Source: Pteria penguin
Lineage: Eukaryota > Mollusca > Bivalvia > Pterioida > Pteriidae
NCBI GenBank assembly: GCA_035048485.1
Contig: CM068582.1
Coordinates: 39,095,096-39,159,095 of the forward strand
DNA: 64,000 bases
Reading direction: 5' to 3'
The translations under genes were made by a program, and so were the position numbers. The notes below the pieces were generated by a model. The model searched no databases and was not told where the DNA came from. It saw only the letters and a program-made list of their open reading frames with translations. Shown here one piece after another: positions 26,001-39,000 of this stretch. Position 1 is the first letter of the stretch. Every line of letters starts with the position of its first letter.

Positions 26001-27162
26001 TGCCACACAATTTTGGGAGTGAAATGTTGTGAATGCCGTCCATTTGCTGTCGTTTTAATTCATCTAATAGCTATCTATTATCTAAAAATACCTGTGCGAT
26101 CTGCACTAAAATGTTTAATCTAGATTTGGTCAATATAATAATACATACATGTATTTGTAACCTAGTTATATAAATGGTTGTGGTAAACGGCTGCCAGAGT
26201 ATGAGAGAAAAGCATCAATAACCGTCAGTAACATAGGGTGCAGGCTCAGCTAATGACGGGCCACTAACGACAACTGTCAGGACCTCTGTGTCCCGCGCCC
26301 GCCCTTGTACCGGCCAGTTAATGATAGATCACGCACACGTGCTGGCCAGCCAAGTTATTTATACGTTTACTCGCGTTTCCTCCGCATATCAGATTCATTG
26401 TAAATACGCAAAATTAGAGACAAACATTTCTCCCCTGGTCTACATTATAGTAATGTCACTCAGTTTAAATAACGCACACCGTTTAAATGTAAAAATGATT
26501 TATCTGTTAACCTACTCTTTCTTTTATCAAAAAAAGAAAAAAAAAACCCAAACAAACAAACCAACACCACCCCCCCCCCCCCGAAAACAAAAAACAAAAA
26601 AAACTCCAAACCCCAAAACCAAATAAAAAAAAAACAACAAACAAACGAAAACAAAATCCAAAAATAAACCCCCCCCCCCAAGCAAAGAAAAAAGCTAACC
26701 CCACCCCAAACACCCCCCCCCCCCAAAAAAAACCCCAAAAACAAAACGATAAATCAAACACCCCCTTCCCCGTCATCTCTGGTTTATTCGCCATCTTTTG
26801 TGATTTTAGCATTTGGTGATAACATTTATATTGACAAATAAGTAATAAATTTCATAAACATCTTGTATAAGTTTTAAGCGCAATTATATAAAAATCGTCG
26901 CGTTTGTCTTGTCACTTTAGTTACGTACTTAGATATAATTGGCTTATATTTTCACCTGAAATATTTCAAATACATGTGTATATTTTGAGGGAATGTCAAA
27001 CTTTTAATCAAAGATGTTCACTGATTCATTCAAATAAAAAGGAAAATGATAGTTATCTATTTTTGTTTCTAGATCATCGCCTTTAATCCGAAGTTCTTAA
27101 AGTTAGAAGAAACGATGCAATGTTCAGTCCGAGGGTCAACAAATCGGAGTCTTTTTGAATAA
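19328..27162 (+). CDS. Candidate four-exon gene, unknown protein
   Basis: Four segments can be joined without a phase conflict. (1) 19,328-19,513, 62 codons, Pro/Tyr-rich (QLPPIYVYNAGQPV), weak donor CAA/gtgtca. (2) 20,077-20,145, 23 codons, acceptor TTTTCAG, ending QCKCCLKE, donor gtatta. (3) 23,923-24,162, 80 codons, acceptor GCCTTCAG and strong donor gtaagt, with four cysteines including HCNHTVSC near its end. (4) 27,073-27,162, acceptor TTTCTAG, 29 codons ending RSLFE then TAA. Total about 194 residues. Segments 3 and 4 have the best signals; segment 1 is weakest, and another exon between 24.2 and 27.1 kb may be missing. I do not recognise the protein. The Cys/His content could be metal-binding, but no known finger spacing is evident. 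It may instead be chance open frames. Confidence 0.3.
19937..20008. repeat. (ATT)n(ATC)n trinucleotide repeat
   Basis: A few ATT units pass into about 20 ATC units, inside the first putative intron of the candidate gene. Confidence 0.97.
20146..23922. other. Putative intron, no clear repeat
   Basis: Between candidate exons 2 and 3. A short TA run lies near 22,010. Around 22.26-22.60 kb both strands are unusually open (100 codons minus, 65 codons plus), which might mark a decayed coding relic, but neither translation is recognised. Confidence 0.35.
25588..25860 (+). mobile_element. Full-length tRNA-derived SINE with TSD
   Basis: The head GCCGGTGTGGCCTAGTGGAT (box A) and GGGTTCGACTCCC (box B) is followed by the CTGTCTTTCGGATGAGACAG block, GATCCCTCACTGCTTCGGGT, GGGTCCGTTGC, CAGATGCCGTCACC and GGAGTGACGTAAAACAATAA, ending in CAAA repeats. 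A perfect 13-bp duplication ACAAAGACTTGAA flanks it at 25,575-25,587 and 25,861-25,873. This is the best reference copy of the main SINE family in the window. Confidence 0.95.
26528..26770. repeat. A/C-only low-complexity tract
   Basis: About 240 bp consist almost wholly of A and C, with three runs of 10 or more C and many A runs; T and G are rare. The strand asymmetry is extreme. The complementary strand is T/G-rich with long G runs. Confidence 0.95.
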
Positions 27163-28842
27163 TCTTTTTGCCTAAACGTCCAAGCTGACCTTTCATTGTT
27201 TATTTGAAATTTAAAGATATATCTCTATTACACATTATATAATACATGCTTTACAGAGGAAGATTCTCACCCATGTTTGTTATTAAACAAGATGATATTT
27301 TGTTGGTCCTGTTGTGTTTCTAATTTGATCACCCGAGTTCGATCTCCGCTGTTGGATAGGATTTCCTCTTGTGATCATCTCATGCTCGCTTGCTTGTTCT
27401 TTAAATAAGACGATAGCAGGTTCAAGACTCCATGGTTTTGCTTCCGATGTATTCATTGCATAGGTAAAAATTGTAAGACATCTGCTTTAGCATGGAAAGC
27501 AGATCCTACCCTCATATACATAAAATAAATTTGATGTGACGTCCAACACTAAACAAGCAAATCTTGTTTTTACCTTGATTTTTTGTGGCCACCCTCTACC
27601 TCTAACATCCTGCACCCGCCAATGAGTTGTCCCCTCAATAAAATAATTCAAAAACAGAAACGGTTTAAACATATGAAGTGATTAATACATTGGCGGATCC
27701 AGGATTTCAGGAAAAGGGGGGGGGCACATGTGGACGCCAAGTATTAACCAAACTACGCAGCCATTTTGGGGTGCAAAAACTGGAGTTATAATAGCAAAAA
27801 TGTGGCCATAAAAAGTAATGTAATGATTTCTATTTTAGAAAAAAAGTCTGAAGTTTCAGCTAGATTCCTATTTGGTTTTAACGAATTTAATTTTCTGAAA
27901 GAAAGACAACTCTGTTTCTTATATTTTTCTGGGTTAGTTGGCTTTTTATTCAGTCGCATTTCATTCACGAATTAATGTTCATTCCACGGCAATCTCGGTA
28001 GTTTAGAAAGCGATGAGGGTGATGTAATTACAGTATCAGTGTTACCAAGGTTCACTACCCAGTGTTACGCTCTTTGTCACTGGATAGAATGGAATTCACC
28101 ACTTATTTTATCTGATGTTTATCTTATGTTGATCAACAGGGGTGGATACTTAATTCTTACCGCAATTTTGAAACATGACAATGACCACGCTGTACAAATT
28201 GTAGGTGAAAATGAAAGTGACCACATTTTCTATGATAATGACCATTCCACTTGTTTAATGATATTTTTTTTAAATATTTATGTCACTCATTTTTAACTAC
28301 ATTTGCTTATTTAAAATATCTTGTGCATCAAATCACCTCTTTCTGAAAGTATGAGTTTTTGAAAGTTATGATTTTAATAGGTGTGGCTAGATCTGGATAC
28401 TGTACAAACTTCCGATTTTTTAAAATTAATATTATTTGTAAATTTTTCTTCTCGATACTACTGCAATTCTTGATTTATCTAAAATAAAGAAAATCCGATC
28501 ATTAAACTCGCTGACGAGAAAGTCTACCCGACATTGATTCAAAGAATGATATAAGTACAAAATATTTACTGAAAGAAACTGTTAGTCTATGTCCATCTCA
28601 TAAACTGTGAATATACTGTTTAGATACAGTCTCAGATCATAGGATTTATTTTCTGTTTATGGTCACAGGTATTGTTTTATGCAAGGGGGAGTTCAAGAAC
28701 CACTTGTTCTAAAACCTTAAACATTATTATTCCTTAATAGAAACTTCAAGTTATAAGTTATAACTTTTGATATTTATCAAATGTGGTCACATGAAATATG
28801 ACTCACTGTCTATTAAAATATACGGAAGCCCATTTATACGGA
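27163..28842. other. Intergenic with a decayed SINE
   Basis: A relic at about 27,325-27,570 keeps GAGTTCGATCTCC (box B-like), ATTGCATAGGTAAAAATTGT and TGATGTGACGTCCAACACTA in SINE order. A poly-G run GGGGGGG lies at 27,716. Nothing else is supported. Confidence 0.45.
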
Positions 28843-29369
28843 TACGGAAGCCCATTTAGGACCTTTCAAAAATATTTTTGAATTTGATATAACGAATTCT
28901 TGAATTTGTGAAAACGGATTAACAAACATTCGTTTTACCAAATTTGAGGAATTCGTTATAACGTATTAAATCTGTTATAACCAATTTGAGGAATTCGTTA
29001 TAACGAATTAAATCTGTTATAACAAATTTGAAGAATTCGTTACAACAGATTTTGAAATTCGGTTTAACAAATTAAAATTCGAAAAAAACGAATTCTTAAA
29101 TTCATATTTTTATTATCACAAATTTGATGAAAATGCGTTATAACAAATTTTATAAAACTGAATATATGAATTTAAGAATTCGTTATTTCGAATTTAATTT
29201 AACAGATCTAATTCGTTATAATGAATTCCTCAAAATTGTTAAAACGAATTTAATCTGTTTTCACAAATTCAAGATTTCGTTAAAACGAATTTAATCCGTT
29301 TTAACAAATTCAAGAATTCGTTATATCAAATTCAAAAATTTTTTGATAGGTCCTAAATGGGCTTCCGTA
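28843..29369. mobile_element. 527-bp palindromic foldback element
   Basis: The left end TACGGAAGCCCATTTAGGAC is the exact reverse complement of the right end GTCCTAAATGGGCTTCCGTA. Inward symmetry continues along most of the length (AATTTGATATAACGAATTCT against GAATTCGTTATATCAAATTC). The inside is built from variants of GAATTCGTTATAACGAATT, itself palindromic. A 16-bp partial copy of the left end (TACGGAAGCCCATTTA) lies just upstream at 28,821. No coding frame. Likely a foldback MITE. Confidence 0.9.
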
Positions 29370-29744
29370 CGATACAGACTTAGAACGGTTAATTGAAGTG
29401 ACAAACGTCATTCAGTTGGTGTGGTTAACCGGTTTACGGGTGCCCATCTCTTGATTCAATCAAGAAACTGAAAAAATAATCTAGAAACCCTGAGTTTTAT
29501 TCATTAGCTTTATACAGTATTTATTACTGACTTGCCTTGTGAACGATATACATGTACACAAATATACAGTTTTTGTGGATAGCGACATGTCCTTAAAGTT
29601 GTCTCTAAAATTTAACATTAAACTGCAGCATTTATTAAATATGGCATTTTACACTTTTTAAAATCTGATTAAACAAAAGTTGAGATATTTAGAAAAATAT
29701 GTATGTAACAATTGAAAACTGGTACTGATTCACAATTTTCGTAG

Positions 29745-31084
29745 ATAAAAACAGGCTGCACGGAAAAAGAGATAGTTATAGATCAAGTAAGTAATAGGGA
29801 GTATATAATATAATACACTTCAACAGATGCTGAAAATTTCACTCATTTTCAAATTAAGCTCGGGAACTCTGACTTTCACTTTTGACCTCAAGATCAGCAT
29901 GTATTTCCTCCCTTGATAATTAACAACGCATCCAAAGTTGGCTTGATTAAGTTGAAAGATACTTAAATTATTATCCGGAAAACCTATATTTCCAATTTTA
30001 AGTTCAAGAACTGTGACCTTTACTAATGACCGATTGACCTAAAAATCCGTAGACTTCCTATTAACAACATCTCCGTATTTGGCTTGATTTACTAGAAAGG
30101 TACTTGAATTTTCATCCAGAAACCATAAATTTCCCATATTTTCAATTGTAAATCAATAGCTATCGCCTTGACGTTTCGACTGATTGACCCCAAATCCATG
30201 GGGCTCTTTATTCTTGGAAAGTAACAAAATATCCAAAATTTGTCTGATTTAGTTAAAAGGTACTTGATCTATCATTTGGAAACCGGTGACAGGAACAGGT
30301 GACAGATTGAGCAAACACTTATTGCTTTGCCATTTCAAGACAAGGGAAATGACCGACACGTACAAAGCCGGTGTGGTTCGGCGGTTACCGAGAGGTCCCG
30401 GGTTCGATTTTCCCGGAGTTTATCGGCGTCTTGTCTTTCGGATGACAGTAAAAATCTAGGTTCCCTGTGACGATAGATCCCTCATTACTTCGGATGGGTC
30501 AGTTGCAAAGGTATAAAATTTCCACGCAATGCGTCAGATGGATGCCGTCACCATATACATGTACGAGAAATAATCGTGAGTGACGTAAAACTATAACCAG
30601 TCAACATAAATCATACACCTATCAAGACAGGTAACTCAAATTATAAATCCATGTGTGTATTTAATATCAAATTAAAATATATGCCGATCCTTATGCCTGT
30701 ACTCTAGAATCTCCTCTGATCAGTCTTGAATGAGTGATCCAATCAATTAGTTAAACATGAAGCTTATTTTGATATTTACAATGACTATTCATGTGAACTA
30801 TCATACTGCTCTTCAACAATTCCTACAATAAGTAGAGAGTATAGTTTTATAAAAGAAATAAAATGTTATATTTCTAAATATTTTATTTTATTTCTTACCA
30901 AAGAATGCATAACCTTCATTTTAATTGATTTAAGAGTTTGACACTATACTGCAACTTGCATTTATAAATATCTGACAAGGCATCGGTACATTGCTTCAGT
31001 AATAACGGTAAAGGATAGCCAAAGATTTAATAAGTTTTAGAAAAAATTAAGAACATTTGTTACATGAAATATATGGCAAACTCC

Positions 31085-31116
<32 letters not shown>

Positions 31117-31341
31117 TTTAGGCAGGTGAACGAGTTAACTTTAACCACTGGTAGCATTTATGACAATGAGCGAGTTTTGCACTTGAAAGCCTCAAAAGAG
31201 CTGTTAACTAAATTCTTAAAGTATTGGAAAGAAAGCCCAGTTTCTAGTTTTTCATGTTACTACCATGTTTTATGTACTTATTACATTAACAGTTACTGTT
31301 GCACCAAATTATTGTATTTGGATCTTAATGAACACGAGTAG
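29745..31341 (+). CDS. Weak two-exon candidate, terminal exons
   Basis: A 42-base segment (29,745-29,786; acceptor TTTTCGTAG, donor gtaagt, IKTGCTEKEIVIDQ) could join in phase to 31,126-31,341 (acceptor TTTTAGGCAG), which reads VNELTLTTGSIYDNERV and on to a TAG stop after LNEHE. Splice signals are acceptable but the second segment follows a CT/TA microsatellite and the protein is unrecognised. It could extend the upstream candidate gene by alternative splicing or be chance. Confidence 0.18.
30367..30600 (+). mobile_element. tRNA-derived SINE, internally deleted head
   Basis: GCCGGTGTGG, box B GGTTCGATTTTCC, CTTGTCTTTCGGATGACAG, GATGCCGTCACCATATACAT and GAGTGACGTAAAACTATAA match the 25.6-kb copy in order. 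The tRNA head has lost about 20 bp between boxes A and B. Confidence 0.88.
31081..31117. repeat. (CT)n(TA)n microsatellite
   Basis: About ten CT units then seven TA units. Confidence 0.95.
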
Positions 31342-34300
31342 ACATGGCACACAGCAGCTAATTAACAAATTCCCAGATACTTTAAATTGTGGTAATGAAG
31401 ATATAATTATGGTATTTCTCGAAATATTCAGTGAGAAATACATGTATTTATATACATATAAACATACATTTTAACATACAACAGAAAACTGAGTATTTTA
31501 CAACATAGTTTATTTTCTTTCATTAAGTGAGAGATCTCTTCCACATGTCAACAATTACATATATAATAACCTGGAAACAGAAAAATTGACATTTATCTTC
31601 TACTACTGTTTATGTATCCCTTAGCAAAGAGACATGTACAAATAATGCAGAAAACAAAGATGAAGATAAAAGTAGAAGACAATAACATTTTCTCTGATGC
31701 TTCATCCACAACTAAAATGTACAGAACAAAAACTCAACTAGAGTGTACTCTACCAAAACTTACTTAAAAAAATGACATTTTACAAATTATTGTGTCAATT
31801 AATATTTCTAACTTAAGATAAATCTTCCCTGACAATATTGATCATCTCTCTAGACAAAAAGCTCATGTTTCTTGTATCTTCATATGATAAAAATGTAAAG
31901 TCCAATGAATGGAAGTCAGGATCTACAGACAATAGATCTGTCTGGAAGAAAGCAGCATAACAAGACTTTCGATATGTATACTGGCTAATCATCCCACTTG
32001 CTCTTAAAAGGAATGCATCCAGAATTCACAGTGGTTAAAGACAGTTCGGAGTGACAAGTCAGATTAACCATTCTGTCATGAAGGCCCGTAATCTATTATG
32101 AACACGATCAGAAATTCTGTTAACAAACATTCATGGCCATGATCTGTTAAGCACTGTAACTATAGAAATAGTATATTATATTTTATGAAGTAAATTTTAT
32201 GAATTTATAAAGTAGAACATCAATCTACATGTGTGTGTAAGATTTCAGCAGATGCCTTTGGATCAGATGCTTTAACAAATATTTATGGAACAGTGTTAGA
32301 GAGGAACAGGACAGGAACAATTTGAAGAATTGCTTCACCATTAAAATTTCTGAGAACCGTTTAATTAACAATCTCAAGTACATAATAAAGGAACACAGCA
32401 AAATAATCAATCCAGAATAAAAAGAAAGAATACTTGTGACCATGTGAAGCATGCAATTATTTTCAGGTCTCTTAACCTATGGAAGAAAGACCAAAATATG
32501 CACACATAACAATTATAACAGATAATATACAAAGTTGAAACGGATATTCATTCTGAACCGATAAATGGCAGATAGCTGCCATTGTTGTGGACAAAATGAG
32601 TAAATCAATATGAAGATATTTCCTAACTAATGAGTAATATAGACTACAAATATAAATGTAGGCATCAAGCTAATGTGTATTATGTACGATACATGTATGT
32701 GATATTTACAGTGAGTGTGTGAGATAAATGATCAAACATTTATTACGATATGATTGACAAGATTAATAGTGCAAATATGTGTAGCCTTAAAGGTATAAAT
32801 CTTAGATAAGTTGACTAGGAAAAAACTGCAGAAGCAAATTTACCTTTAATAATCTTAAAATAATTATTTTGTTACATTGTTTATAAGATGATATCAGATT
32901 TAATGGTATCATATACAATGACTCAAGCTCAAAGCATTTCAATTTACATCATGATTAGAATAAGAACCTTACAATGAATCATATTGTTTTGCCATTTTCA
33001 GTCTCTTCAATATTTGTTCAGAACTTCATCAATTGGTTTTCAGGAAAACCATAATTAAAATACATGTATCTTTTGACAAGTTTTATGTCAAATGCACAAG
33101 TACATGTATAATCTAAACAACATTCACTTGCATCTACATAAGATTTTATAAGATACAGTCGAGCAAGGATATGAGCAAAATAATTATTATTCAACAAAGA
33201 TGTGCTCCAGCAGAAAATGCGATACATGGTATCAAATAATCATGGCCTCCTCAAGGACAATGAACAAACAGCAGCACATTCTATTATTGTGGGGAGGCCA
33301 AAGTACAATGAAATATCCTGAGTTACATAAGACAACAACACAATACTGTTCATTTAATACCATACTTCTCCATCATGATATCATTCTGATCTCACCATGT
33401 TTATTATTTTTTTTAAATACCCCATGGCTCAATGATCGAGTAAAATTTCATTTATATCCTTTAACATCCTGTCCATGACTTGAAACTGCTCATGTGGGCA
33501 TCTGAATAACTCTTCATATAAAATTTGACTTAGATTGCAAAATAAGATGACTTCATTGTTTTATTTCAAAACGTATAGTTAATGATTAAGATATGATAAT
33601 ACCTTTTAGGTACTATTGAATAGAAATACTCTATAAAACACAAATCAAATATGTTTTATTATCAAAAATTCTAATATAATAGCATGAATTCCTTATGGAT
33701 GTATATTCTATTAGTAGACAGAGAGGAATAATTAACCAAACTGATATTTGTTCTATTTTCACCAGAAAATCATGACAAAGAGACGATCATAAAATTTCAG
33801 TTTGACATCTCTTGCCTAAGAAAAACAAACTTTTTTTTCATACAAGTTTCAATGATCATGGCCTCTGACCATGAAAACCAACAGGATGACCTCTGACCAT
33901 GAAAACCAACAGGATTCTCTTCTAAAAGTCTACAACTAGGTTACTTCAGATATTTATTTTTTTAAAACAATGTTGCAGTCAACTTCATTAAAACCTCTGA
34001 CTTATGATCTTAAAAATCATTATGGTTCCTTTTCTCAAAACAACAAGTGACAATTTACTTTGAATCTTCCCTATTAATTGTCCCCCATGGACAATGCTAC
34101 ATAATAGTTACATTGATATACATTCAACTGGCTTGTTAAATAGGGGTAAGTGGCACTACCTTTTCTGGTAAAGAAGCAATCATTATTTATATTGACTGAA
34201 TTTTTAATACAAAGTGTGTATCTTGGCAGTCAACAAATTATATTGTTAGCACTTGCTGATTTTAGAATTGATGGAAAAACAATTTATGTTTATCAACAAA

Positions 34301-35480
34301 TAACAGACTAGTAAATATCTTAAATATCACCAACATATAGTATCACTGTCTCTATATCACATGGGGAAGTAACTCCTACAATTATTATATCAAATCTATT
34401 TACTAATTTATCTTCCATCAAATGAATATGTATCATTAAAATAGTAAAAACAGCACAATATCCTAACATGGATATTATTTTGCCTTTTCAATATAACACC
34501 TGAACTATCTTATCATTAATATCAAGGTGTTATAGGACAGAGTCTCTATGTCTATGCATTTTTAATTCATAAATGCTTCGTCACTGAATTATCATTTATA
34601 CATTTTAAAACTCTTGACATATACAATGAATGTAAGTGTCGTGAAAATGGGGTTTTTTTTTTGGTATTTACTAAGCATTTCAATGAAACAGAGCCATGAT
34701 TACATCTTTTCTATAAAATTAGACATTTATAAATTATATAGTTTCTTCCTTAAGGATACAAAGAACAGAAAATCAATATCATGACTTTCTGTCATGAAGA
34801 AGGAAAACATTTTTACAAGCATTCTGATAGTCATATTAAAAAGTTTAGATATGACACTAACCTTTTGTATTCCAAATAAATAGGCAAAGTCCTTTCTTTA
34901 TAACTACTATGTAAGTAAAAGTTGTGCTAAATGTAATGTAGCATACTTGAGATATCATCTGGAAACCTGTTTTTTAATGAAATGACTAACAGACGAACAA
35001 AACAGATACCTATAGTCCCCTCAGCTATTCTGATCAAGGGGGTTAAACCAATGAGGTTCACCAGCTTTACAGGTCTGCTTTGAGTTTTAGCTTTCACCCA
35101 ATTCTTGAATTTGAATTTACTAGATGTAATGTTTTAAATTATTTTCTCATTATAGGCAATCGTAGCAAAACAAGAGATAAAGAAATAAGATTTTACTCGG
35201 AAAATGAAGATAAATCCCCAGGGGTGTACCCCATCAAAGTCACCTGTCTGGATCATCTCAGCATTTGTCAAAGAACCCCAGTGTCTAACAAGGTTCACCA
35301 CAAAAAGTAAGAATGGTAGATAGAGTAGAAGGAAAATGTGATGAAAATAGTCTGAAAATCTAATAGTATAGCAAGTTTTACAGATATATCAAAAATTATT
35401 AAAAAAAACTGTTAATGCACAAAGACTGTAGAAAATTCAGATAGTTACTTAAATGTCTTCTGGATTGTCCTATAAAACCT

Positions 35481-35570
<90 letters not shown>

Positions 35571-36075
35571 ATCCAAATTATGACTTGAAAAAAATCCATA
35601 AAATGTTTGATACTTAATAAGGATGTAAATCAACAGGACCAAATACATTTCTACTTATGGCACATCAATTATCTAGGCTTTTAGAATATTCAACAACTTG
35701 TTGAACAATACAAACCAGAAGTTTTCAAAACTTTATACAACCCATCTTCTTAAGGTATTATGAGATAATTTTGTGATTAAAAAGAAGAAAACTATTCAGT
35801 AATATTAAGTATGGCAGCAGTAAAAGCTTCATAGCTGACAGAGACAACATCTTACTGCTTATTTTGTCATACAAAAAGTGAGCTGTATTGGTTCTAAACA
35901 ATGTTCTTTAATGTTACAGTAATCATAGCTACAGGGTTTGTAGAATTATAAAATCATTCTAACACCAGACATGTTCTTCCTTTTACACACTTGATATACT
36001 GTTATATGTATTCACAATTCAACATATATGTCAATTACTTCTATATACATCTCTACAAAATCTAAAAGTATCATT
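31342..36075. other. CTDNEP1 downstream region, possible long 3' UTR
   Basis: No coding exon supported. On the minus strand AATAAA signals occur several times, including one at 31,509-31,514 where the SINE-rich upstream DNA begins, so a long 3' UTR is possible but cannot be shown. A 30-bp duplication containing CCTCTGACCATGAAAACC lies at 33,855-33,915. A pure (AT)n tract fills 35,482-35,568. Confidence 0.4.
35482..35568. repeat. (AT)n microsatellite
   Basis: 87 bp of uninterrupted AT dinucleotides. Confidence 0.98.
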
Positions 36076-39000
36076 CTATTTCAATAAAACATATGCTCGC
36101 ACTAGGTTCCTACATAATACAGATCTTACATCGTTACAGAAACGTAATGCATCCAGCATTGGTAGCAAACATAGAAGGGAGGTGTCTGTAGGATCAGAGA
36201 ACCACGACTTTATAGGAATGGCATTATCTGCAATAGAAGTGATATTTATTTATCATTATCACTTTCATTATATAAAAATTATTGTGGTCACTGAACACGA
36301 AACTTAACAAATGTTTAATTATATAAAGAAATCAAATTATTTTAAAACAAAGAACAATTAACAATTAGTGAGTACTGAGTTAATTGTTCTTTGTTTTATG
36401 ACACTTCCCTTCGGAGGACTATTAAGATGTTTGAAATTATTTTAAATTTGTGAAGTGGTATATTTATTTGCAGTTAAAAATGTCACACCAGAATTATTCC
36501 AATCATAATTTTAGTGTCTATAGTTATATCGCACACAAATCTTAACTTGGATCCATTCAAGGCAAGGATAGACTGAGAAAGGCAAAAAACCTGTTTTATT
36601 GTTTATTGTACCAATAATAGAAAAGGTTTTTGGTTTGTCTCGGTCTAGGCAAGAAGGCCAGGTCTTACTCTTTCACACATATGACTACTGTCATAGAGAT
36701 CTTAGTTTTTACACTCTTAACTTAAAGATGGGATAATAAAGTGTTACCACAGGAACTAAAATTCAAACATGGATCTTTAGGCCCAAGCTAAACACATAAC
36801 CAAATGAGCTATTTGACATTTGGAAACGGTACAAATGCATAATTTGAATGTATGTCTTGATTAAATTGTAATTAAAACAAAATAGTAATGAATTATTAGG
36901 CAGAGAGAGGTCAGTAACTTCTGAACTGAACCTGCACGGAGATCTCACTAACGATCCCTATGATACCATATAAACCATGTGTTGGTCTTGAAGGGTAGAT
37001 AAACCATGCACAGATCCAGAGAGGTAGACGAAATTTTGTAAACTGAGCCTGCACCGAGATCTCATTAATGATCAATATGATACAATATAAACTGAACTGG
37101 CACTGAGATCTCACAATCACTATAATACAATGTACAATATAAACTGAACTGGCACTGAGATCTCACAATCACTATGATACAATATAAACTGAACTTGCAC
37201 TGAGATCTCACAATCACTATGATATAATATAAACTGAACTTGCACTGAAATTTTTACAATCACTATGATACAATATAAACTGAACTTGCACTGAGATCTC
37301 ACAATCACTATGATACAATATAAACTGAACTTGCACTGAGATCTCACAATCACTATGATACAATATGAACATGACTTGCACTGAGATCTCACAATCACTA
37401 TGATACAATATGAACATGACTTGCACTGAGATCTCACAATCACTATGATACGATATGAACATGACCTGCACTGAGATCTCACGATCACTATGATACAATA
37501 TAAACTAAACTTGCACTGAGATCTCACAATCACTATGATACAATATACACTGAACTTGCACTGAGATTTCACAATCACTATGATACAATGTAAACTGAAC
37601 CTGCACTGAGATCTCACGATCACAATGATACAATATGAACATGACCTGCACTGAGATCTCACAATTACAATGATAAAATATAAAATAAGTATGCTGAAGA
37701 TAATTCTTTGTCACTGTTTAGTTAGCAGTTGAAAATATTTAAACTAATTAATGAAAATTCCTGCTTTCAAACCTATAGCTTAGCACCCTTGTTTTGTATA
37801 GCTATGAATCTTTACAGTCTCAACTTTCAATGATAATAACAAGAGTTTACTGATGGCACCAACACATGTACACTCACATAATCAAACACTGGGTTCAAAT
37901 CCTCACCTATTTAATTTTCAATCATTACGCACTTATTTGTATTTGATATCTTTTTTATAAAATTCTGAGACTGAACAATGCATTCACAAATGTTTAGCTA
38001 CTTAGCCTTTTCCAAGTGAAATCAATTATATTTAAACACTTATCTCCTGTTTTGACATCTTCCATTTCACTTGAAAAAAAGCCAAATGGCCAAAAACTTG
38101 TGTGTTCTGAAATAAAGTTTACCTTGATAATGTGTATAGGCTACAGGTGAATTATCTAATATGAATGTATTGGACAAGTCTTTATTTATCATGGACAGAT
38201 CCTTTGTGTAACTTCCAAATACAACTTTACAATGCTGTAAAACAGAAATGAATCATTCTGAAAAATGCAATTATTTAAAGATATTCCGAATTTAAAGACT
38301 GTGCTATAATTACAAAATCATTTACCACATCAATAAAATTCAGATGGATAACAAATTTGTTATTAGTATATCACGAACAATTCTACTTAGGCATACAATT
38401 TTTACATTTTTCTATTTGCTTCATAAATGATAATTTTTTTGCTACCCAATGTTATCCATCTTGGACAGTAAATCTACATCACAATATTGTTTCTACAAAT
38501 ATTTTCAGAATCAACATTTGAATTCAGCATACAGCAAAACCAATAGCTTTTCTTCAATTTCTTTAATTGCTTCCTTCAATGTCATATTTTCGATAAAAAC
38601 AAATAAAATATTGATGCTTTTTCTGTCTAATTTGAAAGTGGCAATACCTTTGCAAAAACTACTTTTTCCAGTGGAAAGTCAGACCAGGACAGAGTCAAAA
38701 ACAGACAGACACAGAGACATACAGACTACCATACAGAAATAACAAGACAACACATATGTGGTGAGAAATCTCTAGTTTCAGCACGTCATAGAAACAAGAT
38801 TAACATCATTGATTTGTAATGATCTGGATCATTTACCTGTCTATAATATCTGCGTTTGAGTATGTTCCTGTTATTATCCAATTTATCTGCCACTGCTGCA
38901 CCATATATTTCCATACTGGCTGTGAATACAACTAATTCATACCACTGACTGACCTATAAATTAATATGGAGAAAATAATATTCTTCTCTTTATTGTCTAC

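Noticed and set aside
26460..26812. Gly/Phe/Leu-rich minus-strand frames of about 100 codons
   Set aside because: They arise from the A/C-only tract read on the other strand.
35080..35310. 76-codon plus-strand frame downstream of CTDNEP1
   Set aside because: No splice signals, no recognised protein, and it lies in the possible 3' UTR of the opposite gene.
37120..37662. 180-codon repeat frame on the minus strand
   Set aside because: It is the 45-bp minisatellite, lying in an intron between two recognised CTDNEP1 exons.
37048..37690. Regularly spaced repeats resembling a CRISPR array
   Set aside because: There are no unique spacers between units, and the context is an intron of an animal gene.
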